DNA from: Patiria pectinifera | Taxonomy: Eukaryota; Echinodermata; Asteroidea; Valvatida; Asterinidae | DNA: 64,000 nucleotides | Reading direction: 5' to 3' | Assembly: GCA_029964075.1 (NCBI GenBank) | Contig: CM057133.1 | Coordinates: forward strand, 19,120,699-19,184,698 | Part shown: positions 1 through 10,828 of the stretch, in pieces | How positions within the stretch are numbered: the stretch's first letter is position 1 | How the letters are laid out: each line of letters opens with the position of its first letter | Made by a program: the position numbers and the translations under genes | The notes under the pieces: model-generated | Told to the model about the DNA's origin: nothing | The model's input: only the letters and a program-made list of their open reading frames with translations | The model's database searches: none

Positions 1-2790
1 AAATGACATTTTTGGCATGTTTTCTTCAGCAAAACCCATAAATACATTAATAATAACATTTATTATAATGGAGAAACTCTCAACCAAATACAATAGTGCT
101 CACTTGCCTCAAAAATCTTTGCAAACCCTTCCGGAAGGCAAATTTTAGGTGAAAATGACCCATGAACTTTGACCTCAGGTCAAGGTCACTAAAGGTCAAT
201 GGAAAAAATGGCAACATCAATTTTCTTGTTCTCGGGACTCATAAGATTACATTTATAATGGTTGCCATAAATTAACATGAAATTTCCACGGGAACCCAAA
301 TCTGTACATTGGCCCCCCTACTACATCCTGGTAAGAGTGTAACATGTTGAAAATTAAAGTGTGCAATAACCTTACACGGTAAAAAAAAGTTTGGGAAAAC
401 ACTGTCGAGCAAAGTTATTTGGCCATCGTTAGTGTGAAATCAGTTATTAGGAACAGATTGACCAATTGTTCGTAAAATTTGCCAGAGAATGTGGGCAGTT
501 GGTCTTTCGACCAACAATGGGCAAAATAACCCAGTTCCCAACCCTTTTTGAGTGCAATGATATTTTTTTTATTATGAAAACATAATACACATGAATAAAT
601 AATACACTTGTTAATAACAAGCACGTCCCGAAATGTCCCTGCCCACCATAAAAAAAATTATCAATCGAAATTATACTGAAAAAGTACAGGGTTTTCGAGG
701 GGAAAGTGTGTTTTGCCCCCCCCCCCCTTAGAAAAAATCCTGGCGACGCCCATGCTCTTATGCATTTGTTAAGGGAAGTTTTAAGTCCGAAAACCATTTC
801 GTTACCAACTGACGCATGCGCATTATATATACTAGGTTGCAGAAAAGTGATGGAGGTGTCATGAAAATTCGACTCCTATGAAAATCGGACTCCTTTTTCC
901 TATTATTGGTTAATCACTCACACGTGACAAGTGACTGTCCTATATATATGCCTATAAATAGGCAATTACCATACTTACGCATGGGCGATACTACCAATGA
1001 GTCTATATTTCATGGAGTCAGATATTCACGCTACACCGGCCCGGAATGGGATTTTTACAGCTGTTATTTTTAGATCTGGTTTCCAAGATCGAGCACAATG
1101 GCAAAATAAAATCGGGAATTTCCGAAGCACCATCACCGTCCGCGAGGGATCCAATAGTCTTAGCCCAAGACGCTTGTGATCGATAGTGGACGGTGCATAG
1201 TGCGCCCTCTAATAGCACAAGAATTAGACCAGCGGGCCTACTCGCACTACTAACATCTTGGCCATTTCGTATCAGCGGCTTCACTTTTTCTTTATCTTCT
1301 CCGTAGGCTTTCCTATGAAACCAATCGGCAATCGAGACATAAGTGGTTCAATGGCTCGCCCGGCGGTTGTAAACGTACGGGCTTGGCTATACGTGCGGTA
1401 AGGCCCAACATCATATCGCTTTCCAAGGGAACCAATCAGCGATTGGAAACTGCGGCAAATGGGAACCGCCGTTTTGTTCGAATTTTTTTTGTAGACGGTC
1501 CTTTTTACATAAAATGGCTATGCCCCAATTGCTACAAAATTATCAAGACGTTAGTGAGAGCACGTAAAAAATCAGTTATGCAAGGGCGCTACAGAACATT
1601 GCAACTATCGCTCTTGATCACTGCCGTCTTGGGCCAAGGCTAAGGATCCGACCAATCAGCTGCACGCACAAATTGCATTGAACAGGTACAGGTCCACCGA
1701 TTCGCAGAGTTTTTCTGTAATGTGTTTAGGGCTGGTGTATCTGATTCCCGTCCAAAAGATTGAAACTGTTTAAGGGATACAGTGAGCATCAAACGGTCAT
1801 CACGGAGCCATGACTACTCCACGTTGCTCAATTTACGTTGGGTTACCCCGAACCGAGGCGACTAAAAATAAACTGTCCATAATTCCAGATAAATTATGGA
1901 TCTATTTTCAAAGGAAACAAGTCAGTAACAGTTGCGACGTCGACATTGTTTCGATCGTACCGTCCGACAGAGGTGACAATATATGGATGAAAGTTACTTT
2001 CTGCGAACCGTCCGGTAAGTGACCTGAACTTGACAACGACCTTTTTTCACTGAATGTTCCTGCTTGCCTTAGCTTGAATCTTTAGCGCGGTCGCCTGGTA
2101 TGCTAGCCCCGTCCAGAGCATGTAGCTGCAGCGGTCCGTCCCCGCTAAGGCCCGGCTGCCTCCCAGCACAGATAATTCCATACGTAAACCGCAGTACTTC
2201 AGCTTCGCTAGTACGCACAGCCATTTAACAGGGCTCTGGGAAAAGCTGATTTCTTTTGGATGCAGTATGACGTAATTTCCTCGAGCCCTCATTGGATAGA
2301 ATTTGTTTAAACAATAACACGGGTCACCTCTTCCGCCGGCGTATGACACGTGCGAACAGAATGTGCGCCGTTTATCGTATAAATCGAGGATACACACGTG
2401 CAACATCATCGATGAATTGAGGACAGAAACCGAATCGAGGACGACCTCGATTAGAAAACGTGTACAAAACCAGTGCGAGCTGTTGCCAAAAAAAAAAAGG
2501 AAAAGAAAAAGGAACAACAGAAAATCACCATAAACACCATTAACAAACGTGCGAGTACGAGCATCGAGACAGTTAGCTCCCCACAACGCTGTGCGAGCCG
2601 GAATTTCCTTCTCAAAATTTTGTTCGGGATAGCCTCTCCTATCCCAGCGCCCTATTTGGGCGGTGGATACGAGCTGTCGTGAAAGTCCAATCGAATGTGC
2701 CCAAAATGAACTTTGGCTACGCCACACCACGTAGCTCGAACTGTGGTGTGCACGGTGCGGTACACTCGCTGGTCCCGTCCAGCCGCTGTC
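1..2790. other. non-coding stretch, no supported gene
   Basis: I see no gene here. The longest open frame (minus, 2730-2047) has no recognisable domain and runs through a low-complexity Leu/Phe stretch made by an A-rich tract near 2490-2520. There is a C homopolymer near 716-727 and several CCAAT-like words between 1310 and 1660, but no associated coding signal. The only repeat I can tie to the rest of the window is the element at about 845-1000. Confidence 0.5.
845..1000 (+). repeat. MITE-like repeat, copy 1 (inverted relative to 16195-16330)
   Basis: The segment with GGTGTCAT, then GAAAATCGGACTC, then TATTGGTTAA and CACGTGAC matches the reverse complement of about 16195-16330 in the same order and spacing, with many substitutions. 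The modules at 13880-14075 and 22140-22250 have a similar layout (GTCACA, GGACTCCTA, ATTGGTTGAACGTTCAC), so they may be distant relatives. There is no coding capacity. This is probably a short non-autonomous DNA transposon; the ends are not defined. Confidence 0.45.
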
Positions 2791-3007
2791 TCATCGTATT
2801 GGGCCATATTCATGAAACCTTACTAACTTAGCAGCCAACTAGCTTTAGGGCTTAGTAGGATACTAAAATGCCTAGTGGTTTACTATGGAGTTGACAACTA
2901 AATTGCAATTCAGGAAACCTTACTTAGAACCTTGTTAACTAGTTACCTACTACGGGAATTTAGTTGCATATGTGAGTAACTGGAATTCGGTGCTTTTGGG
3001 AGGACTG

Positions 3008-3130
3008 CACCCGATTTCACGAAACTCATCGTAACTTACGATTCATCGCAGCGCTGCGACGCATCGTATCCCTACGATGCGTCGCAGCTGCGACGCGTTC
3101 TGCGATCCATTTCACAAAACACGTCGTAAG
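3008..3130. repeat. short inverted-repeat element with a perfect 16-bp hairpin
   Basis: A perfect inverted repeat (3053-3068 with 3073-3088, arm GCTGCGACGCATCGTA, 4-base loop) lies inside a looser pair of outer arms: TTTCACGAAACTCATCGTAA on the left and TTTCACAAAACACGTCGTAA on the right. It looks like a small foldback MITE. It abuts the start of the truncated Penelope-like fragment, and the first methionine of that open frame (3077) lies within this hairpin region, so it is not a genuine start. Confidence 0.5.
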
Positions 3131-3901
3131 TTCCTCAACTTGAGGAACAACTTGGTGGCCAGGGGTCACAGCTCTCGCCAAGTTCATCGTGCCATTGCCA
3201 GAGCTAAAGCTATCCCAAGAAATCTAGCCCTCACGGGAAAGGCCCCTGATGCCATGGCCAAACCCATGATTCCCTTGGTTACCACGTTTCACCCCAATCT
3301 CCCTCCCCTTCGCAAAATCACAAATGACAATCATCATATCCTCCATACTTCAGATCGCCTTGCCCGCGCCATCCCCAACGGCCCCACATTGGCTTACAGG
3401 CGTCCTCGAAATCTACGGGACCTGATTGTTCGAGCTGAAGTCCCATCCTTAGATGCATCCCCTCCCACCCAGCATGGTACTTTCAAGTGCAGTTCCAGAT
3501 GTGTTGTCTGCCAGATTCATATCCAGGAGTCTGACTCCTTTTCTGGCCACTCTTCTGTCACTACCCACAGAACCATTGGTAACATCACTTGTAACACCTC
3601 TAATGTCATATATCTCATTTCTTGCAGGGTCTGTGGAGTGCAGTATGTAGGTGAGACTAAGAATACGCTCAAGAAGCGTTTCTATGCCCACCGGTCAACG
3701 GTCAACACCAAGAAACTAGACACCCCTGTTGGTCATCACTTCAACCTGCCTAACCACTCCATTTCTGATATGATTTTGCAGGGCATTGAATCTCTTGGCC
3801 ATCGCAAGGACTCAGTTCGCCTCAGCAGAGAGAAAGTGTGGATGAATCGTCTTCGAACTATTCAACCACATGGTCTCAACATCCAACTAGGGAATGATTA
3901 A
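3077..3901 (+). CDS. Penelope-like retroelement C-terminal part with GIY-YIG endonuclease (5'-truncated)
   Basis: The open frame of 274 codons is the C-terminal end of a Penelope-like element polyprotein, which normally has reverse transcriptase followed by a GIY-YIG endonuclease that nicks target DNA. Visible are a Cys cluster (C138, C142, C145), the paired GIY-YIG strands as VIY (177-179) and YVG (190-192), the following catalytic-type Arg (R201 in KKRFYAH), and a downstream Glu (E252 in REKVWMN). The whole RT is missing, so this is a 5'-truncated, dead copy. True element sequence seems to start near codon 15 (about 3120); earlier codons come from the adjacent hairpin repeat. The frame has no internal stop, which suggests a fairly young copy. 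Confidence 0.82.
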   Translation: MRRSCDAFCDPFHKTRRKFLNLRNNLVARGHSSRQVHRAIARAKAIPRNLALTGKAPDAMAKPMIPLVTTFHPNLPPLRKITNDNHHILHTSDRLARAIPNGPTLAYRRPRNLRDLIVRAEVPSLDASPPTQHGTFKCSSRCVVCQIHIQESDSFSGHSSVTTHRTIGNITCNTSNVIYLISCRVCGVQYVGETKNTLKKRFYAHRSTVNTKKLDTPVGHHFNLPNHSISDMILQGIESLGHRKDSVRLSREKVWMNRLRTIQPHGLNIQLGND

Positions 3902-4223
3902 TCCTTTTCTTCCTCCATTGTCTTCTGTTACAGATAATCCACCTGGTCTTCCTTGTTTGTGTTTACCCATCTTCCCCCATCTTTCATCCCTTTCCACCCC
4001 CATACTGTTCCCCCCCCCCCATCATCATCACTCTCACACTCTTTTGTCCGTTCCCACTCCCTGTGACCTTTGATCCTTCCCCTTTCTGATCCCTCCCCTG
4101 TTTACACCAGACCCCTTGTGGTTTGCCATCTCCCTTTGTTCCTTTGTTCTCTCATCCACCCTCCCCTGCATCTTTCCACACCTTTCCCACCTAATCCTCC
4201 TTTTGTGTTTCTTCTTTCAGCCC
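3120..4223 (+). mobile_element. Penelope-like element remnant, cut at its 3' end
   Basis: This covers the endonuclease frame plus about 320 bp of C/T-rich 3' untranslated sequence (3902-4223). The element stops abruptly at CTTTCAGCCC, exactly where the LTR of the Ty3/gypsy element begins. The sequence beyond the other LTR (from 13407) does not look like its continuation, so the far end was lost or displaced. Confidence 0.6.
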
Positions 4224-4524
4224 TACAAACATGATAAGCTTAGACTTAATATAGGATATATCTAAACTAAGGTATAAAGTACAGTTAAATAAGAAATGAA
4301 AATAATCAAACAGTCATTACCTGTAGCACGAAGACAAAAATGTACATGTTGTCAGTTCTTCGCATGACAAGGTAATGACGAAGCCCGCGAAAATAATTTA
4401 ACAAGGCGGAACCGCCGAGGGCGCTACACAAAAGCTACATTGCGTAACAAGTCAACACAAAAGAATTAAAGGGGGGTATCTTAAACTCAATTACATTTAA
4501 AGGAACATATGTACACTTGTCACA
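4224..4524 (-). repeat. 3' LTR of the Ty3/gypsy element
   Basis: This is a 301-bp direct repeat of 13106-13406. On the element strand it begins TGTGACAAGTG and ends ATCATGTTTGTA, so the end is TA rather than the usual CA. The single difference from the other LTR is AAGG here against AGGG there (near 4280). Confidence 0.93.
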
Positions 4525-4538
4525 TTCTTCCCCCTTTT
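4525..4538 (-). promoter_or_regulatory. polypurine tract
   Basis: On the element strand the sequence AAAAGGGGGAAGAA lies immediately before the TGTGAC start of the 3' LTR. This is the expected place and composition for the plus-strand DNA priming site, and it also confirms that LTR edge. Confidence 0.8.
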
Positions 4539-4970
4539 GGGAAAAAATTGTCGTCCTCGACAATTGCGATAAAGAAAAGTTATTTATACATTATCTACAA
4601 AAAGCGATAACACATTTCTTGGATTAGGTGATCTCTTACTGTCATATCTTATAATTACAATACGTTGACTCTTCAGATAAAATTAATAAACCGGCGCCTG
4701 GCATCATAATAATCATCAAGTCAAATAATCTTAAAATGATTCAAGATAATGTTCGTGGTTAAATCCATAGAAATTAGGTATATGTAATCATCTCCATTAC
4801 AGCAAGAAGAAACAAATAGATAATTATAATCTTATTTATTTAATATCACGTGTTTTCGTGAAGTCGTTTCCTTGCTGATTACAAACATTTTAGACAAACA
4901 AATTACGTTTTATGCAATTAACTACCTCAAAAAAAAAAAAAAAAAACACAGTACAACTGTCTATTAAGTT
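4539..4970 (-). other. pol 3' untranslated region of the retrotransposon
   Basis: AT-rich, with an A homopolymer near 4929-4945. It lies between the pol stop codon and the polypurine tract. No env-like third frame is visible. Confidence 0.6.
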
Positions 4971-7900
4971 TTATGTACAGAATTCAAAGTCAGTCTTTTG
5001 TTGTGATAGGAATCTTAGACCAATTTTCTTTCTAGCTTCGGCCATGTGGGGACTTTTGAACTTGGCCAATAACTTCTTTCCTTTTTCAAGCTTTTTGTTG
5101 TACAGATCTTTTACTGCTTGGTCCTGTGTCACTATTTGTTGTTTTGTTTGACCAAGGAAGTCATACGTGAGCCTTTGAACTGGTTTTCGGATTCTTTTGG
5201 GTCTGCTGGGTTGAGACTGGTCAAGTTCATGTTCTGATGGAGACTCGTCTATGACGGGCATCGAAGGTTCGACTTGTTCTGGTTCATCCTTGGCTGGCGG
5301 TGAGATTTCTGAAGGAGAATCTATCGAAACCTCAGTTTCGTCTTGGTTCAGGATTGGAGGGAGAGACACTGGTGACAGATTGGGGATGTCTTGTTGAATG
5401 GGGACAAAGACAATATCAGCGTCTTCATCACTCGAGGTATCCTGTTCAACGTAGTGCTCTTCAGTTTTCTCTGCGGGGACAGCTGATTCCTTGTGTTCAA
5501 GATGGATATTTTCCTCTTTGTTTTCATCGGAGGTTTCTGCGTCATTGGTCGAATTTGATGTTAATTCTGCCTCATCCTTTAGTTCTAATGGCAGAAACAT
5601 GCAAGGGGTGAGGAGATTACGATGCAGAGTTCTTTCTTTGCCGGTTTCAAGAGAGCTGACCACATAGACGGGGATGTTTGGTTGTTTTGAGACGACGATG
5701 TATGGTGAAGGCTCCCATCTGTCTGCGAGTTTCTGAGTTCCTAGAATATGCTTGTGTTGTACTAGGACTCTGTCACCGAGACGAAGGGGTGCTTCACGAC
5801 TATTTCTGTCATACAAACGTTTCTGCCTCTTCTTTGCCTTTTCAGCGAGCTCACTGGCTGTTTTGTAGGAGGATTTCAGCTTGTCTCGAAGTTCTTCGAC
5901 GTATTGGTCTTGTGAGACAAGTGACCTTTCGTCGTCTTCCTTCAGGCCGAACATGATGTCTATTGGGAGATTGGGATGTCTTCCAAACATGAGGTAAAAC
6001 GGTGCATATCCAGTGGAGTCATGCCGGGTAGAATTGTATGCGTGTGTCATCGCGCCTGTATATGTTTTCCAATCCTTTTTCTGATTTGCCTCCAGTGTTC
6101 CTAGCATATTGAGCAATGTGTGATTGAATCTTTCTGTCTGGCCATTGCACTGCGGGTGATAAGGCGTTGTGCGGCTTTTCTTGATACCGCACACCTTGCA
6201 AAGCTCTCTGATTAAGGAACTCTCAAAGTTGCGGCCTTGATCTGCATGTATCCTGACTGGAAAACCATAATGTTGAATAAAATTCTCCCACAGGATCTTG
6301 GCAACGGTTTCAGCTTTTTGATCTCTTGTTGGATGTGCCTGGGCATACTTAGTGAAGTGATCGGTGATGATGAGTATGTTTTCGTAGCCTCCTTTTGATC
6401 TCTCTAACTTCAAGAAGTCAATACACACTAGTTCCAGGGGCTCAGATGACTGGATACTGACGAGTGGAACTTTGGTTTTAGATGGCTTGGTCTTTCGAAG
6501 ACAGCATCGTTTGCACTGTTCACACCAAACCTTGATATCATGCGATATCTTGGGCCAATAGAATCGACTCCTGACCATGTCTAGCGTCCTTTCAAAACCC
6601 AGATGACCTAGGTCGTTGTGTAGAGCAGACATGGCAGTTGTTCTGTACTCGACCGGTAGGACCAACTGCTGCGTCATGTAACCTTCAGGCGTCCTTCTTT
6701 GTCGATACAAAATGTTGTCTCGCAGGCACAGTTTATCCCACTGACGAAAGAAGGCAGAACATTCAGCTGGTTCCCGTGCTCTTTCTCTTCTGTTTGGTCT
6801 TCTTTTCTGTTCGATATAGAACATGACGCGGGATATGACCGGGTCGTCTCGCTGTGATATAGCAATTTCTCGCTTGGATACCCTCGGAAGTCCATCGTCA
6901 CTCGCTTGAAGCTTTGGTGGATCGGCTACGTTGGTTTCGCTTCGAGTTGTAACTTGACAATTAGCAGATGGGGCTTCCATAAATGGTTGTGAAGAAGATG
7001 GATGCCCAGCACAGATTGCTTGCACAACTTCAGCGGGGAGAGTGATAGCCTCCTTCTTGAATTCTAAGGATGACCTGGTCGCTTCTTGATGGGGCTTCCT
7101 GGATAGTGCATCTGCAGCAGCATTGCTCTTACCGGGTCTATACTTGATGCTGAAGTCAAACTGAGACAAGGCTGCGACCCGTCTTTGTCCTGTGGCGTCT
7201 AGTTTGGCCGATGAAGTCACGTATAGCAGAGGATTGTTATCTGTTAAGACTGTGAATTTGTTTCCAAGTAAGTAGTCGCGTAGCTTGTCGGTAACTGCCC
7301 ATTTTAGCGCAAGAAACTCTAACTTATGAGCTGGGTATCGCGACTCTGCAGGATTCAAACATCTGCTCGCGTAGGCTATCACACGCTCGTTGCCGTCTTG
7401 TATTTGGCTGAGTACCGCCCCGAGTCCAACACCGGACGCGTCAGTCTGGAGGATGAAAGGAGCCGTGTAGTCGGCGTAAGCGAGTATTGGAGCCGATGTT
7501 AGGTACTCTTTCAAAACATCCACCGCTTGTTGACATCCTTCAGTCCAGATGAAGGGGGGTGGAGGGACACGGGGCTTTTTTCGTCCTTTCTTCTTCTGAC
7601 GGGGGTTGCCGGTGGTCAGTTTGTACAGGGGTGCCACGATGTTGGAATATCCCTTGATAAACCGCCTGTAGTAGCCAGTAAATCCCAAGAATTGCTGGAG
7701 CTCTTTACGATTGGTAGGAGTTTTCCAATTCTTCACTTGTGATGTCTTCTCTGGATCCGTGGATATACCCTTCTCAGAGACTATGTGACCTAGATACTTG
7801 ACTTCTTTCTGTAGTAAGTGGCATTTCGATGGCTTGAGCTTAAGTCCATGTTGACGGAGACATGACAATACCTTTCTCAGACGTTCTATATGCTCATCAA

Positions 7901-9671
7901 ATGTCGACGAAAAGACAATGATGTCATCTAAGTATAGAAGGACCGTCGAATAATTCTGGTCACCTAGGCATGTCAACATCAAGCGTTGGAAGGTGGCCGG
8001 GGCATTTTGAAGACCGAATGGCATGCGGTTACATTCGTAGAGTCCCATGGGGGTGGTAAAGGCCGTTTTTGCTTTGTCACTCTCTTCGACTTCAACTTGC
8101 CAGTAACCCGACGTGAGATCTAGAGTTGTGAATAACGTGGCCTTACCGAGTGCGTCAAGGGCTTCCTCAATGCGGGGTAGAGGAAAAGCATCTCTCACGG
8201 TTTTGCTATTTAACTGTCTGTAGTCCACGCAGATTCTGAGAGAGCCGTCTTTCTTATAAACAATGACCATCGGAGAGACGTAGGGAGAACAACTTTTGCG
8301 GATGACTCGAGACTCTTCCATGCCTTTGAGATGTTCTCTGACGGCCTGATATTGAGAGGGTGGTATACGTCTGTGTGGAAGACGGAAGGGTTGATTGTCA
8401 ATAAGCGGAATCGTGTGTTTGATAGTGCAGGTGTGACCATAATCTAAGGAGTTAACGGAGAAGACATCTGCGTACTCGTGAAGGAGAGTGTCAAGCTTTC
8501 TCTTCTCTTCATCATTCTCTATTGCAGCATTTGTCAAATCTAAGGACGGGATGATGGGGCTCGGCTCTTCGACAGCAGTCTGGTGTCTGACTTTGCCAAC
8601 CAGTGGAGTTTGAAGGAGACATTTACGACGTAGACTATCATCAGGTTCAGGTCGACACGGAGGTTCTCCTTGGTCACTTTGGGTAGTTGTCATTGTAGGC
8701 TTGAGTGGTATCTCGGCCATATGTAGGATGGAGGACACCTTGGCCAGCTTGCAGTTACGGGTAATTGTTATGGGTTTGGCGGAGATGTTGCACATACGGA
8801 CGGGGACTCGACGGTTTGAACCAACATCAGCGACGAGGTTTTTAACTTTGAGATATGATGGGCTCCGTGAAAAGCTCTCCACGACTGCTGTGTAGGTTTG
8901 ACCTCCCTGACATCGTGGTGCCTCGCAGAGTACTTCGACTTCATCTCCGGGTGGGATCGTTCTTGGGAATCTGCCAACATATCTGGCGTAGCCTATTCTC
9001 CCTTTCTGATCACCTAGGTCAGAAGCTGTCGTGTTGATATACGCTGCGTGCCATACAGTGCTCTCGGATTTTATCTCATCTAAGTAGTGCTGGCCTCTGG
9101 CTAAATGTTGGTCTCTCTGTGATGTTCTGATGACATTTGTGCCGACTAGAACTGGTACTCTAACCCTGTAGCTGTCAGTTGGAACAACAAATACCGGCAC
9201 ATCGTCATAGGTAACACCAAGGATGCTTATAGAAACTGGCAAAACTCCAAGATATGGGACTTTTTTACCACTAGCACCTTCGATGGAGACTGCGGCTAAT
9301 GATAATTCGATACTTTGAAGTTGAGGGTGAGATTTCCATAAGTCTTCGGTGATGGAGGTAACTTGAGAGCCAGTATCAATGAGCGCAAGATAATTCTCGC
9401 CGTTTATGGTCACAGTTTCTTCGTTGTTTGGCCCAATGAGTTGTTGGTGATCTGGTGTGGAGCTGTTGGGATGGACGGTGTAGGACTGGTGGGTAGCTGT
9501 GTCATCTTTGTTCTCTAGTGTTGGGCGTGGTTTCCGGCCTCTGACGGCTTGCCCTCCAGCCGCGGGCCTTGGTAGTTTACCGGTAGGTTCCGGCAGCCTC
9601 TTGCTATATGTCCCTCCTGACCACAGCGGTGACAGACAAATACCCTTGGTGTTGCAGAGGTGGCGACCTGG
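4971..9671 (-). CDS. pol: Ty3/gypsy Pol polyprotein (protease, RT, RNase H, integrase)
   Basis: The frame is open from 9671 and overlaps gag by about 155 nt. It lies in the -1 frame relative to gag, so it is probably made as Gag-Pol by -1 frameshifting; I did not find a classical slippery heptamer. In order: protease with DTG near 9369-9377; RT with VDYRQLN, the SGYWQVE region and active-site YLDD at 7923-7934; RNase H with TDASG at 7432-7449; integrase with an HHCC zinc finger (about 6500-6640) and catalytic Asp at 6417-6419, Asp at 6240-6242 and Glu at 6132-6134, the last two with the typical 35-residue spacing; a basic GPY-like module near 5770; and a long acidic Ser/Glu-rich tail ending in a basic segment. 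All catalytic residues are present and there is no stop, so the protein looks functional. Confidence 0.93.
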   Translation of the reverse strand, partial: PGRHLCNTKGICLSPLWSGGTYSKRLPEPTGKLPRPAAGGQAVRGRKPRPTLENKDDTATHQSYTVHPNSSTPDHQQLIGPNNEETVTINGENYLALIDTGSQVTSITEDLWKSHPQLQSIELSLAAVSIEGASGKKVPYLGVLPVSISILGVTYDDVPVFVVPTDSYRVRVPVLVGTNVIRTSQRDQHLARGQHYLDEIKSESTVWHAAYINTTASDLGDQKGRIGYARYVGRFPRTIPPGDEVEVLCEAPRCQGGQTYTAVVESFSRSPSYLKVKNLVADVGSNRRVPVRMCNISAKPITITRNCKLAKVSSILHMAEIPLKPTMTTTQSDQGEPPCRPEPDDSLRRKCLLQTPLVGKVRHQTAVEEPSPIIPSLDLTNAAIENDEEKRKLDTLLHEYADVFSVNSLDYGHTCTIKHTIPLIDNQPFRLPHRRIPPSQYQAVREHLKGMEESRVIRKSCSPYVSPMVIVYKKDGSLRICVDYRQLNSKTVRDAFPLPRIEEALDALGKATLFTTLDLTSGYWQVEVEESDKAKTAFTTPMGLYECNRMPFGLQNAPATFQRLMLTCLGDQNYSTVLLYLDDIIVFSSTFDEHIERLRKVLSCLRQHGLKLKPSKCHLLQKEVKYLGHIVSEKGISTDPEKTSQVKNWKTPTNRKELQQFLGFTGYYRRFIKGYSNIVAPLYKLTTGNPRQKKKGRKKPRVPPPPFIWTEGCQQAVDVLKEYLTSAPILAYADYTAPFILQTDASGVGLGAVLSQIQDGNERVIAYASRCLNPAESRYPAHKLEFLALKWAVTDKLRDYLLGNKFTVLTDNNPLLYVTSSAKLDATGQRRVAALSQFDFSIKYRPGKSNAAADALSRKPHQEATRSSLEFKKEAITLPAEVVQAICAGHPSSSQPFMEAPSANCQVTTRSETNVADPPKLQASDDGLPRVSKREIAISQRDDPVISRVMFYIEQKRRPNRRERAREPAECSAFFRQWDKLCLRDNILYRQRRTPEGYMTQQLVLPVEYRTTAMSALHNDLGHLGFERTLDMVRSRFYWPKISHDIKVWCEQCKRCCLRKTKPSKTKVPLVSIQSSEPLELVCIDFLKLERSKGGYENILIITDHFTKYAQAHPTRDQKAETVAKILWENFIQHYGFPVRIHADQGRNFESSLIRELCKVCGIKKSRTTPYHPQCNGQTERFNHTLLNMLGTLEANQKKDWKTYTGAMTHAYNSTRHDSTGYAPFYLMFGRHPNLPIDIMFGLKEDDERSLVSQDQYVEELRDKLKSSYKTASELAEKAKKRQKRLYDRNSREAPLRLGDRVLVQHKHILGTQKLADRWEPSPYIVVSKQPNIPVYVVSSLETGKERTLHRNLLTPCMFLPLELKDEAELTSNSTNDAETSDENKEENIHLEHKESAVPAEKTEEHYVEQDTSSDEDADIVFVPIQQDIPNLSPVSLPPILNQDETEVSIDSPSEISPPAKDEPEQVEPSMPVIDESPSEHELDQSQPSRPKRIRKPVQRLTYDFLGQTKQQIVTQDQAVKDLYNKKLEKGKKLLAKFKSPHMAEARKKIGLRFLSQQKTDFEFCT

Positions 9672-10828
9672 TCAGACGTAGAAGCTTGAGAGCTCTGCTT
9701 CCGAGAATAGTTTCTTCCAGGCTTTATGTTCAACTGTTCCACCTTCTGGGCGAGTAGCTGTACTGTTTGAAGTAGATTCCTCAGGACGTCGTCGTTGGAG
9801 GAAGTTGGTTTTGTAGGCTGGCTGGCTGAAGGTATTGGCGGGGTAGTCTGTGTTGTTGAGGAACTCTGTTGATACGGTTTCGCTTGATGTGGTTGAGCTT
9901 GGGCCTTTGAGGTAGACACCAATGAAGCAGACACTCTGGATTCTCGTTCGATCTGTCTGAGCTCGACTTGTAGTTCTCTGAAGAGCATCTCTCGGGGTTT
10001 CATTGGAGCCAGTCTATTGGTAATCTTTTCGTCTCGGACGCCCCTCATGAACTGTTGTGTCAGCATAGCGTTACGGTTGCTCCAAGGGAGTTTCTTGTTC
10101 AAACGTTCCTCGATCTCACGAAGGGTTGCTTCAAGTTCCACTGCATAGATGCTTGCAGATTCCTTCGGTAGTCTGATGCGTTCGTAGAACTCTGCAAGCG
10201 GATCACCAGATGTCAGACTGTCCCCAAACTGCGCTTTCAACTCTGCAAAGGTGTTCTGTGGGGTCTGTAAGTGCGGTGGTAAGTTAAGAACAAGTTTGCG
10301 AGCCGCTCCTCCGAGGTACCGTACAATTGTGGGGAACTGCATTTCGGTAGGCATCGAAGTAGATTCAATCAGGTATCGTGTGTCCCGAATCCAGTCTTCG
10401 ACGTAGATACTTCCTCCTTCACGGCCGGTGAAGATTGGGACACTCTTTATCTGATGGGAGGGCACCACATGGACTGGGGGTGATGGAGATGAGTGCCTAG
10501 GTGTTGGATAGTGGTGATACACCGGTACAGGGGAGCGTCGTCTGGGAATTTCCTCGGCTATACCAGCCGGTGAGGAATGGGCCCGGTGTTGTAGGAAGGG
10601 GGAGATATCCGAGAGTCGGCGTTCCAAGGCTGCAACATCGGCAAGAATCTGCTCCGTGGTTGGTTTTGGGGCCTGGAAGTGAAGATTCTCTTGATATGAT
10701 GTGTGTGGATTCTGGAGTGGCTGTTTCGGACGTACACCAGTGTCTGGATGCGGTGTCAAATTAGGCATGCCTCTGGTTGTTGTAGGTGTGGGGTAAATGC
10801 GTTCAGCTTTCTTTCTGGAGGTCGCCAT
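9515..10828 (-). CDS. gag: Ty3/gypsy Gag (capsid and nucleocapsid)
   Basis: The 437-codon frame is the Gag of the same element. I chose the ATG at 10828 (MATSRKKAER) because its context CACCATGG is an excellent Kozak match; the same frame opens 33 codons earlier at 10927 with a hydrophobic leader that is less likely to be used. Visible are a Pro-rich N-terminal part, a capsid-like middle with PTIVRYLGGAARKLVLNLPP and FYERIRLPKE, a Gln/Ser/Thr-rich linker, and one zinc knuckle (CHRCGQEGHIARGC, pattern C-X2-C-X4-H-X4-C) close to the C-terminus, which binds genomic RNA. It ends inside the open pol frame. Confidence 0.9.
   Translation of the reverse strand: MATSRKKAERIYPTPTTTRGMPNLTPHPDTGVRPKQPLQNPHTSYQENLHFQAPKPTTEQILADVAALERRLSDISPFLQHRAHSSPAGIAEEIPRRRSPVPVYHHYPTPRHSSPSPPVHVVPSHQIKSVPIFTGREGGSIYVEDWIRDTRYLIESTSMPTEMQFPTIVRYLGGAARKLVLNLPPHLQTPQNTFAELKAQFGDSLTSGDPLAEFYERIRLPKESASIYAVELEATLREIEERLNKKLPWSNRNAMLTQQFMRGVRDEKITNRLAPMKPREMLFRELQVELRQIERESRVSASLVSTSKAQAQPHQAKPYQQSSSTTQTTPPIPSASQPTKPTSSNDDVLRNLLQTVQLLAQKVEQLNIKPGRNYSRKQSSQASTSDQVATSATPRVFVCHRCGQEGHIARGCRNLPVNYQGPRLEGKPSEAGNHAQH

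Noticed and set aside
2047..2730. 227-codon minus-strand frame
   Set aside because: No domain or family similarity is recognised, it includes a Leu/Phe run from an A-rich tract, and there is no supporting context.
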